From NCBI GenBank assembly GCA_945870425.1, contig CAMBSD010000018.1, positions 1-64,000 on the forward strand: DNA of 64,000 bases, read 5' to 3'. The translations under genes and the position numbers were made by a program. The notes under the pieces are model-generated. The model saw nothing but the letters and a program-made list of their open reading frames with translations. It was not told where the DNA came from and did not search any database. The stretch is from Chitinophaga pinensis. Lineage in GTDB: Bacteria; Bacteroidota; Bacteroidia; UKL13-3. Below are positions 50,466 to 59,020 of the stretch, piece by piece; positions within the stretch are counted from its first letter, which is position 1; each line of letters starts with the position of its first letter.

Positions 50466-52604
50466 TTATTTAATCAATTTCATTTCGTTTACGATTTGTG
50501 GCGCTTGGCCATATTTTTCAATTAACCAAAGTACATAGCGAATATCAACATTAATGGTACGTTTGTTGGCAGGGTCGAAATGGATATTACCACTCATCGC
50601 TTCCCAGTTTCCGTCAAAAGCCAAACCGATGATATTTCCTTCTCCATCAATAACTGGGCTTCCGCTGTTTCCACCGGTAATGTCGTTATCACTCAAGAAA
50701 GCTACAGGCAGTTTGCCATCTTTCATAGCATATCTTCCATAATCTTTAGCATTATACAAGTCGATTAATCTTTGAGGTACATTATATTCAGGATTGGTAG
50801 GGAATTTTTTATTTTTAGCAATCACCTCATCCAAATTGGTAATCATTTGGTACTTCATATAAGGCTTTACAGTACCGTATGTTAAACGTAATGAAGAATT
50901 TGCATCAGGATAATAGGTTTTGCTGGGATTCATTTCCATCAAACCTTTGATATAGGTACGACCTAAAGCTTGCGAAGTTTCAGTGAAAGCATCTACTTTA
51001 GATTTGAATTTGCTCATGTAATTCTCTCTCATGGCTTTGATAAACTTATAAGCGATATCGTTTCTCAATAATGCAGGACGTGGGTTATGGAACCAAGCCG
51101 AAGCCATGTTTTCATCAGCAAAAATACTGTTGTTGAATACATCGTTCGTAAAAGCAGCAATAGCTGCTCTGGGGTTATCTGTATTGTATTTCAAAACCAC
51201 ATCATTCATATAGGCCGGTTGTTGGTCTTTAGGAATATTATTGTAATATAAAACCAAAATACTATCAAACATACGTTTATCAGCAGCAACAATCATCGGG
51301 TTGTATGGTAAGTCTTTTAAGCCTTCAATCATTTGCTCCTTCATTTTTGAAATGGCTTTCTCATCACCTTTTTCAAATGTTTCGTCCATACTCATGGCCA
51401 TTCCAATAAATTTGGAAAGGGTAGGGGCAAGAATACCTTCGTTTAAATAAGTGCGTTGCAAACCATATGGTTTGTATGCTTCAAAAGTTGTTTTTACATC
51501 ACCTAAAAGGTTTTTGTATTCAGCCTTGTTAGCAGACCATTTTGCAAAAGCAGCTTCTTCTTTTTGTTTTTGTTCAAATACCTTATTTCTTTTCAATTGC
51601 TCAGCCTCACCTCTAAAATACTTCCAGTAGTTAGCCACACTTGCAAAGTCAGAAGATAATTTCAAACGGGTATCAACGTCTTTATTCATTTGCTCTTTCC
51701 ATGCATTTAATCTTACATCACGCAAAGCCACGATAGCTGGATCTACTATGTCAGTAGCAATTTGAACACCTTGGCTAAATTCATAACGGTTGGTGCGACC
51801 AGGAAATCCCATAATCATAGCGAAATCACCTTTGTTTACACCTTTGATATTTATTGGTAAAAAGTGTTTTGGGGTATAAGGTTTGTTTTCAACAGAATAT
51901 GCGGCTGGCTTATTATCTTTATTTGCATAAATACGAAACATACTGAAATCACCTGTATGACGTGGCCACATCCAATTGTCGGTTTCGCCACCAAATTTAC
52001 CAATACTTTGAGGAGGGGTTCCTACTAAACGGATATCGGTATATCTTTCTAAAACAAATAGGTAGTAAGCATTTCCTTTAAACATTTCGCGAACCAAGCC
52101 TTCTTGATTAGTTCCTTCGGTAGCTGCTTTAACTATCTTTCTATATATTTCAGGTAGTTTAGCTGCGCGGGTTTTTTCATCCATGCCTTTTATTTCAGCT
52201 AAAACTTTGTCAGTCACATCTTCCATGCGCTGCACAATGGCTATAGTTAAACCTTCTATGGCTTTTTCTTCACTCATGTTTTTTGCCCAAAAACCATTAT
52301 CTAAAATGTTGTCTTGTGGGCTAGATTTACCTGCAATGGCATCATATCCACAGTGGTGATTTGTAAGCACTAGACCTTTATCAGAAATGATTTCAGCAGT
52401 ACATCCACCACCAAACCATACCACTGCATCCTTTAAACTACTAGTGTTTACATCATATAGTTGTTCTGAGGTTAATTTTAATCCCTTAGCCTTCATGGCT
52501 TCGTAGTTGTACTTTTTTAATAAAATGGGTAACCACATTCCCTCATCGGCATGCACCAATCCACTCATTAATAATGCTAAAACGCTGTAAATAAATTTTT
52601 TCAT
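50466..52604 (-). CDS. S46 family peptidase (DPP7/DPP11-like)
   Basis: GGGCTAEIISDKGLVLTNHHCGYDAI; WMWPRHTGDFSMFRIY; DITGGNSGSPVIDGEGNIIGLAFDGN. Confidence 0.95.
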   Translation of the reverse strand: MKKFIYSVLALLMSGLVHADEGMWLPILLKKYNYEAMKAKGLKLTSEQLYDVNTSSLKDAVVWFGGGCTAEIISDKGLVLTNHHCGYDAIAGKSSPQDNILDNGFWAKNMSEEKAIEGLTIAIVQRMEDVTDKVLAEIKGMDEKTRAAKLPEIYRKIVKAATEGTNQEGLVREMFKGNAYYLFVLERYTDIRLVGTPPQSIGKFGGETDNWMWPRHTGDFSMFRIYANKDNKPAAYSVENKPYTPKHFLPINIKGVNKGDFAMIMGFPGRTNRYEFSQGVQIATDIVDPAIVALRDVRLNAWKEQMNKDVDTRLKLSSDFASVANYWKYFRGEAEQLKRNKVFEQKQKEEAAFAKWSANKAEYKNLLGDVKTTFEAYKPYGLQRTYLNEGILAPTLSKFIGMAMSMDETFEKGDEKAISKMKEQMIEGLKDLPYNPMIVAADKRMFDSILVLYYNNIPKDQQPAYMNDVVLKYNTDNPRAAIAAFTNDVFNNSIFADENMASAWFHNPRPALLRNDIAYKFIKAMRENYMSKFKSKVDAFTETSQALGRTYIKGLMEMNPSKTYYPDANSSLRLTYGTVKPYMKYQMITNLDEVIAKNKKFPTNPEYNVPQRLIDLYNAKDYGRYAMKDGKLPVAFLSDNDITGGNSGSPVIDGEGNIIGLAFDGNWEAMSGNIHFDPANKRTINVDIRYVLWLIEKYGQAPQIVNEMKLIK

Positions 52605-52776
52605 TTCTATTTTTGATTTTTTTAAGTTGACGAAAGTAAGTATTTATTAGAAATGGAAATAAATATTTGAAGAGCGGTTGGATACTAATTTGAAAATCCG
52701 TTTATAATATTTTAACAATTCCTTAACATTGCCTTGTAAAGCCAATAGATTAGCTTTGCTCTTGAAAACTAATATT

Positions 52777-54177
52777 ATGTTTGGATTAGACACATCACTA
52801 ACAATTTTATTAATAGTCTGTCTTTTAGCGGCTTGTATCTTTGAGTTCATTAATGGATTCCATGATACTGCCAACGCTGTTGCTACGGTCATCTATACAA
52901 ATTCATTAAAACCTCATGTTGCTGTAGTTTGGAGTGGTATTTGGAATGCCATAGGAGTTTTTGCCGGAGGTATTGCTGTTGCTATGGGTATCAGTAATTT
53001 ACTTCCAGTTGAGATTCTCACAGACACGAATATATACCATAATGTAGCTCTCATAATTTCGCTATTACTAACTGCCATTATGTGGAATCTTGGAACTTGG
53101 TATTTCGGTATTCCTTGCTCAAGTTCACATACATTGGTTGGTTCAATTTTAGGAGTAGGTTTAACCTATTCCTTCATAGCTGAAAAGCCAGGTAATTATG
53201 TAAATTGGGCTAAAGCAAGCGAAATAGGCATGTCATTGTTTATATCTCCTTTGTTCGGCTTTAGTTTAGCTATACTATTAATGTACACCTTAAGACAAGT
53301 ATTAAAAAAGAAAACTATATTTAAAGAGCCGGATGGGAACAATCCTCCTCCATTTTGGATTAGACTTATTTTATTGCTGACTTGTACGAGTGTAAGCTTC
53401 TCTCATGGTAGCAATGATGGACAAAAAGGTGTGGGTTTAATGATGTTGATTTTAATAGCCATTGTGCCTACCTATTTTACCATTGACACTTCTCGCGAGC
53501 CATATGAGTTTAAAAAGAATATTTCGAGTATTGAGTATGTTTTGAATAAAGTAAATCCTGCTTATTTGGATTTATCTGATAGTTTCGAATATGTGAAGGT
53601 GAAAAGATACGTTGGTGAATTGAAAGTTCAGATGGATACCACTAAAGATTTTAATGCCATTGATGTCACATCAAAATATAATATTCGTAAGGATTTGATA
53701 GTTTTAGGCAAATCAACTAAAAAATTATTAGACAGTGAATCAATTAATTTAAGTGTAATGGATAAAAAAGCACTTAAACATGAGGTTACCGCTTTAAAGT
53801 CATTAACAGATTACGCGCCTTATTGGGTAATTTTAATGATATCCATTTCATTGGGTTTAGGAACTATGATTGGCTGGAAACGTATTGTAGTTACCATTGG
53901 TGAAAAAATTGGTAAACAACATTTAACCTATGCTCAAGGTGCTTCAAGTGAAATAGTAGCTGCAGGTACCATTACTTTATCTACCTATTTGGGATTACCT
54001 GTAAGTACCACGCAAGTTTTGTCATCAGGTATTGCAGGTAGTATGGTTGCAAGCAAGGGAATCAAAAACCTACAAGGTGGCACCATAAGAAACATTGCCA
54101 TTGCATGGATTTTAACTTTGCCTGTGTGCATCACTGTATCAGGACTACTTTATTATATATTAAGAATGATTTTATAG
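52777..54177 (+). CDS. Inorganic phosphate transporter, PiT family
   Basis: FINGFHDTANAVAT; GIPCSSSHTLVGSILGVG; FSHGSNDGQKGVGLM. Start reset to 52777. Confidence 0.95.
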   Translation: MFGLDTSLTILLIVCLLAACIFEFINGFHDTANAVATVIYTNSLKPHVAVVWSGIWNAIGVFAGGIAVAMGISNLLPVEILTDTNIYHNVALIISLLLTAIMWNLGTWYFGIPCSSSHTLVGSILGVGLTYSFIAEKPGNYVNWAKASEIGMSLFISPLFGFSLAILLMYTLRQVLKKKTIFKEPDGNNPPPFWIRLILLLTCTSVSFSHGSNDGQKGVGLMMLILIAIVPTYFTIDTSREPYEFKKNISSIEYVLNKVNPAYLDLSDSFEYVKVKRYVGELKVQMDTTKDFNAIDVTSKYNIRKDLIVLGKSTKKLLDSESINLSVMDKKALKHEVTALKSLTDYAPYWVILMISISLGLGTMIGWKRIVVTIGEKIGKQHLTYAQGASSEIVAAGTITLSTYLGLPVSTTQVLSSGIAGSMVASKGIKNLQGGTIRNIAIAWILTLPVCITVSGLLYYILRMIL

Positions 54178-54194
54178 AAAACGATAAATCTATG

Positions 54195-54233
54195 AAAAGC
54201 GGAAACTAAACTTGATTTGGTTTCCGCTTTTTT
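54195..54233 (+). terminator. Intrinsic terminator after PiT
   Basis: aaaagcggaaac...gtttccgcttttttg. Confidence 0.85.
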
Positions 54234-54297
54234 GTTTTTGATATAAGTTGTTTGCAAAAGTAATCCGAATGCGAAGCCTATTTTCTTAGTGTGTTGG

Positions 54298-54552
54298 CCG
54301 TCACCCTGAGTAGAGTTGAAATGGCGTTTCGACTCCGCTCCCCGACCATATGGCACCTTGATTCCGATTCCGATGCATCCGGAACGGAAGAAGCATTTTG
54401 TCACGACATATCGGGATTTTGATGCCTCAATAGGAAATTGAAAAACAATTAGAAAGCTGATTATTAAATACAACATCACAAAAAGTAAATTACGTTTGCA
54501 ATTCAATGTTTAATAACCCACCCCTAACCTCCGTTGGCTAACGGAAGGGGAA
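54298..54552. repeat. Cluster of several REP-like hairpins and dispersed repeats
   Basis: TTTCGACTCCGCTC core (~54327-54340); TTCCG-ATGCATC-CGGAA (54368-54384); CGACATATCGGGATTTTGATGCCT (54404-54427, identical to 63233-63256); CCCCTAACCTCCGTTGGCTAACGGAAGGGG (~54520-54550). Confidence 0.7.
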
Positions 54553-54589
54553 TGCATTCGTTTTCAAACTTTCAAATAGCTTATCAAAC

Positions 54590-54622
54590 AACAAAGGCTG
54601 TCGTTTTGAGACAGCCTTTGTT
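54590..54622. terminator. Intrinsic terminator of the AsmA gene
   Basis: aacaaaggctgtc-gttttga-gacagcctttgtt. Confidence 0.75.
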
Positions 54623-54640
54623 ATTTATATGTTTATAGGT

Positions 54641-57301
54641 TTAGTTTCCAAACAAACCTTTAAGCCTTTTCTTAGCTTCTTCTTCAGCCTTCTTTTTCAA
54701 ATTATCTAATTCGTTTTTTGCTTTGGCTTCAGCTTCTTTTTTTAAGCGATCAGCTTCAGATTTTAATTTATCTTCTGCTTCTTTCTTTAATCTATCAGCT
54801 TCAGCACGGGCTTGCGCTTCAAGTTCTTTGGCTTTTTGTTTTGCAAAATCGCTTGCTTGACCCTGTAACGAATTGGCTTGGCTTTTGGCAATATCGGCTA
54901 AATTAGTTGATACAATTGGACTGGTGAATGTGCCACTAATCTTCAATCCTACATTGATATTGTCTGCCATCTTAATATTGCTACCAGCTTTTTGGTTCAA
55001 TTGTGCTAAGACTGAATTAAGGGCTGTATTTGCAGAACCTAATTCTTTCATAGCCACTTGTGTTGTTCCCATATAGTCAATGCTTTGGTCCAAACCAGTT
55101 GAACCTGAAAGGTTCATGGTTTTTCCTGCTACTTTGATATCAAATGGTTTGGTATAAACCCTACCATTTTTAACTTCATATTTGATAGCTACGTCTTTCA
55201 TCTCAAATTTACGCAAATCGTCTTTTTTCAATACATCAGCTATTTTGTTAAATACTCCTACATTGCTTACTGATGCTTGCGAAACTTGCAATACCCCATC
55301 AGCAAATAGGTCTTCATAAATAGGTTTCATTTTGCTATTCAAGGCAGTTTTCATGCTGAAAGTGGTGCTAAACATTCCTTGCATTTTTTCTGCAATAGGA
55401 GCAATCTTTTTGATGGTATTGAAAGTCGCAAATGCCTTTTGGATATCTAGGTTTTGAATGCCGAACTTCATATCTACATTTGGCTTTTTAGGATTGGTGG
55501 TTTCGTAAAAGCCATCCAATTTCATGCTTGAACCAAGGGTATTAAGTGAAACATTATTGAAATTCAATTTTTGTTCAGCCACTTTTACCATACCTTTAAA
55601 ATTGGTAATTTCCATATTGGTATAAAGCAATTTGTTAATTGAGCTAGTCAATGTAAAGTCAATGTTTGCAGGAATTTCAACCACTGCCATGCCTGTTGTA
55701 TCATTACTTGCAGTTTCAGTTGCCTTTTCATCTTTGCTTAAAAACTGATTAGCATCCATCATATTGCTTTTAAAATCAAGTGCAGCTTGCAGCGTACCTT
55801 TTCCAAAGAAATATGGAAAGAAGTTGGTTAATGAACCATTCATTTGCATATCACTATTACCAATAACTGCATCAAATCCATTTAAGGCCACGGTTTTTGG
55901 ATTGAAAGTCAAGACAGCATTTTTCATTTGCATGCCTAGAGGCAATTCTTTTGAGACATAGTTTACATTAGTAGCTTGTATGCTACCACTTGCATCAAAG
56001 TTTTCATACTGTTGTTTTTCAATAGCGTTCACTTTTCCTTTGGCCGCAAAATCAGAAATAATAAGGCCTCCCAGTTTCGTGCCCTCTGGCATGGCAACAA
56101 TTTTTACTACATTATCAAGGTTCAATCGGCCTTTAATAGCAGCATCTATATAAGGGTCTTTGATTGGGTTTGTAGCCAATAATTTGGCATCAAATGGGTC
56201 GCCTTGCAATTCAAAATGCAATTTGCTTAAGTTGATTTTTGTATTGTCCAAATTTCCATCAGGATTGGTTACATGCAAAGCTATTCCTAGATTTTCAACA
56301 GGTGCAGGTAATGCTGGGTATTTAAACCAACCATTATCAACCAAAATATTTAAGGCAAAAGAAGGCATGCTTTTATCATTGAATGTGCCTTTCACAATAC
56401 CATCAAAAGCCAATTTACCTTTGCTTTGTAGGTCTTTGAAATTAGAAGCATACATAGCAGGAATCAATGAAAGGAAATCTTTAAAGTCATTCCGCTTAGC
56501 GGCATATTTAATATCCATTAGCATGTCGTCTCCTTTCATTTGAAAAGTACCATCCATACCCAAAGCCAAATCATTTAGTCCGAATTCATTGTTCTTAAAG
56601 GTAAAGTGCATATCCTTCATATTGGCATCTATTTCTGCATTTCCTTTAGCTGCCACTTTGTTAAAATACTTAATGCCTCCATAGCTAACACTCATTTGAT
56701 CAATGCTCAATAGGTTTTTCATTAAGAACAAGTCTTGGTTGAAATCACCTGTTAGGGTATAATTCATATTCACCAATTCACTGCTCATATTGCCCTGTTT
56801 GTCATCGTATTTGATATAACTGTTTCTGATTTCAAACTTCTTTAGTGAAATATTAAACTTCGATTCACTAGCAGGGGCTTGGCTTTGACTGCTATCTGCA
56901 GAGGCTTTGGCTATATCCCAATTGCTTTTACCATCCTTAAGAACGATGGCATTTATACGAGCTTGGTCTAATAGGATGGAGCGTATTTTTATTTTATCAC
57001 CACTGATTACGCTCATAATATCAAGTGTGGCTGATATTTCTTTGGATTCAAAAAGCGTGTCTCCTTCAAATTCATTGATACCAACTACTGATAGGTCTTT
57101 GATTTCTAAGGTGAAGTTAGGGAAAGACTTTATTAAACTCAAACCCATATCATCACTGAAATTAACAATAGCATTGATGTTATTATTGGCTTGTTCTTTG
57201 GCTATTTGTAAGATTTTGCCTTTAAAAGCAAAAGGCAGAATAATGGCGGCAAACAGAATGAATAAAAATAAGAATAAAAACCACTTTAAGAATTTTTTCA
57301 T
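54641..57301 (-). CDS. AsmA family protein
   Basis: N-terminal TM, AsmA-like repeats, C-terminal AsmA_2-like region; charged coiled-coil tail EADRLKKEAEDKLKSEADRLKKEAEAKAKN. Confidence 0.9.
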   Translation of the reverse strand: MKKFLKWFLFLFLFILFAAIILPFAFKGKILQIAKEQANNNINAIVNFSDDMGLSLIKSFPNFTLEIKDLSVVGINEFEGDTLFESKEISATLDIMSVISGDKIKIRSILLDQARINAIVLKDGKSNWDIAKASADSSQSQAPASESKFNISLKKFEIRNSYIKYDDKQGNMSSELVNMNYTLTGDFNQDLFLMKNLLSIDQMSVSYGGIKYFNKVAAKGNAEIDANMKDMHFTFKNNEFGLNDLALGMDGTFQMKGDDMLMDIKYAAKRNDFKDFLSLIPAMYASNFKDLQSKGKLAFDGIVKGTFNDKSMPSFALNILVDNGWFKYPALPAPVENLGIALHVTNPDGNLDNTKINLSKLHFELQGDPFDAKLLATNPIKDPYIDAAIKGRLNLDNVVKIVAMPEGTKLGGLIISDFAAKGKVNAIEKQQYENFDASGSIQATNVNYVSKELPLGMQMKNAVLTFNPKTVALNGFDAVIGNSDMQMNGSLTNFFPYFFGKGTLQAALDFKSNMMDANQFLSKDEKATETASNDTTGMAVVEIPANIDFTLTSSINKLLYTNMEITNFKGMVKVAEQKLNFNNVSLNTLGSSMKLDGFYETTNPKKPNVDMKFGIQNLDIQKAFATFNTIKKIAPIAEKMQGMFSTTFSMKTALNSKMKPIYEDLFADGVLQVSQASVSNVGVFNKIADVLKKDDLRKFEMKDVAIKYEVKNGRVYTKPFDIKVAGKTMNLSGSTGLDQSIDYMGTTQVAMKELGSANTALNSVLAQLNQKAGSNIKMADNINVGLKISGTFTSPIVSTNLADIAKSQANSLQGQASDFAKQKAKELEAQARAEADRLKKEAEDKLKSEADRLKKEAEAKAKNELDNLKKKAEEEAKKRLKGLFGN

Positions 57302-57506
57302 GTTAGCTGTTAATTATAATGTGGCGAAGATATAACATCCCTTAAAAGCATAAAAATATTATTGTCATTTGTTTGTATGCTTGGATGAGCGGTTGTGGTG
57401 CACATTATTTGATAGTGATTTTCTTATCGATTGTAAATCTGTCTTTGTCTATGCTTCGAAATGTCCTACGGAACATCACTAAGAGCGGTTTCCTGTTCTG
57501 CCGTTG

Positions 57507-57521
57507 CAGGCGTCCCGCCTG
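57507..57521. repeat. Palindrome CAGGCG-TCC-CGCCTG
   Basis: Perfect 6-bp arms; reverse complement contains the GCGGGACGC core shared with 13592-13606. Confidence 0.6.
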
Positions 57522-57536
57522 AACTTAATCATTTCA

Positions 57537-57935
57537 TTACCTAGTCCTATTAATAATAAACCCATTTTCTACTTTTTCGAAATTGATTTTGGGATAATAG
57601 TCCATTGCCGAAGGAGCTGATAGTAAGAATAGCATGCTTTGATCTCCTATTTTTTCTTTAGTAAGTGCAATGAGTTTTTTGCCAATTCCTAGTTTCTTAT
57701 ATTCTTGCCTTACTGCCAAGTCTGATAGATAGCAGCAATAACAAAAATCGGAAAGTGAACGTGCTATACCTACAAGTTTATCTTCATCCCAAGCCGAAAC
57801 CACTAGGTTTGAGTTTTCATACATCTGACCTATTCTGTAGATGTCATCAATAGGTCTATTAATACCTGAACTTTTATAGAGGTCAATAATATCTTCAACT
57901 GGAGGTGTAAGGTTAAAGTGTTAGCTAATTCCCAT
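57537..57935 (-). pseudogene. GNAT family N-acetyltransferase with disrupted N-terminus
   Basis: Same-frame extension upstream of the ORF-track ATG (57824): M G I S * H F N L T P P V E D I I D L Y K S S G I N R P I D D I Y R I G Q M Y E N...; TAA at 57923-57921 and no ATG/GTG/TTG in the 32 codons between. Confidence 0.65.
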
Positions 57936-58003
57936 TCGAATGTCTTGTTAAGATTGAATAACAAAATTAAACAATTCTGAAACCAATTCCTTTAGCTTCG
58001 AAA

Positions 58004-59020
58004 CTAATTCAATTTCTTTACCTCAAACACAGGAAATCCTTTTTGTCCTCGGTGGTTATAAAAGTCGGTGAAGCGCATTTTCCAAACAATACCTGGTATA
58101 TTTCCTTTTGGCTTGATGACATAATTAACATAATCGCGGGCCTTGTAATGTTGGTTATTGAAATCATATACTTTCCAATCAAATCCGATTACATCGCGTT
58201 GTGTTTTGAAATTTAAAGATAAGGCTGTGCTAAGGTCGATTTTATAGAAATTTAAAGTACTATCAACTGCTGCTTCGTTTTTAAATGTGTTTATATGTAT
58301 TCCATTCACCAAATATGGAAAGGGTGGATTTAATTCATAATAAACCGTTCGGTAACGAACAAAGCAAAAATCCCAATCATTTTTATTGGGCTCAATATCT
58401 AAAATAATACCTCCTTTATCAAAGTTAAAATACACATTAAGTTTCTCTGCTAACCTTGGTATATGTGCAATGACTAAAGGCCTTTGAGCATAGATGTCTG
58501 TATAGGCTATGGTATATTCCTTTACATTTACATCAATGATTTTGAACTGCATATACCTTTCTTGTGGAGGGCAGTTTGAGCCTCTATCAATAACATATAC
58601 GGAGTCGGTAACCAATTTAGTACTTTTGTTATACCAGCCTTTTAAAGCCAAAGAATCACTAACACCTGAGGCTTCATCCCATCTCCATTTAAGTTTGTTT
58701 CCATCAATATTGCTTTTTAATTTACCTAAGCCTGCGTTGGCAATGAAGGCTGCGTTTCCGCCATTTAGAGTTATATCAAAGGTATTGGTATCACAACTGA
58801 AACTTAGATCCCAAATCATTTGAGGAAAGTTTAGCTGTGAGCTATCGCTTAGGTTCACAAATACTTGGTTTCTGTAATCAGGTCCAAGGTAGCAGGAGAA
58901 AATAGTAGTAGTTGTATCCTGCTTAGGAATCATAACCCTAACATCTTCTTTTTCACAAGAAGTAAGAGCTATGCTGCTAATGAATAATAGTGAAACTAAG
59001 TATACTTGTATGTTCTTCAA
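58004..59020 (-). CDS. HmuY-like lipoprotein
   Basis: Lipobox ALTSC; YFNFDKGGIILDIEPNKNDWDFCFVRYRTVYYE; C-terminal FDWKVYDFNNQHYKARDYVNYVIK. ATGA overlap with the TonB receptor. Confidence 0.75.
   Translation of the reverse strand: MKNIQVYLVSLLFISSIALTSCEKEDVRVMIPKQDTTTTIFSCYLGPDYRNQVFVNLSDSSQLNFPQMIWDLSFSCDTNTFDITLNGGNAAFIANAGLGKLKSNIDGNKLKWRWDEASGVSDSLALKGWYNKSTKLVTDSVYVIDRGSNCPPQERYMQFKIIDVNVKEYTIAYTDIYAQRPLVIAHIPRLAEKLNVYFNFDKGGIILDIEPNKNDWDFCFVRYRTVYYELNPPFPYLVNGIHINTFKNEAAVDSTLNFYKIDLSTALSLNFKTQRDVIGFDWKVYDFNNQHYKARDYVNYVIKPKGNIPGIVWKMRFTDFYNHRGQKGFPVFEVKKLN

Noticed and set aside
54660-54830. Lys/Glu-rich near-repeats at the AsmA C-terminus (EADRLKKEAE x2)
   Set aside because: Ordinary low-complexity coiled-coil tail; a within-gene degenerate repeat, not a mobile element.
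13702-57935. Stop-codon reassignment as an explanation for the two interrupted GNAT genes
   Set aside because: The interruptions use different codons (TAG and TAA), and both are used as genuine terminators here (e.g. TAG ends the 6374-6964 subunit III and the DUF1778 gene; TAA ends many genes).
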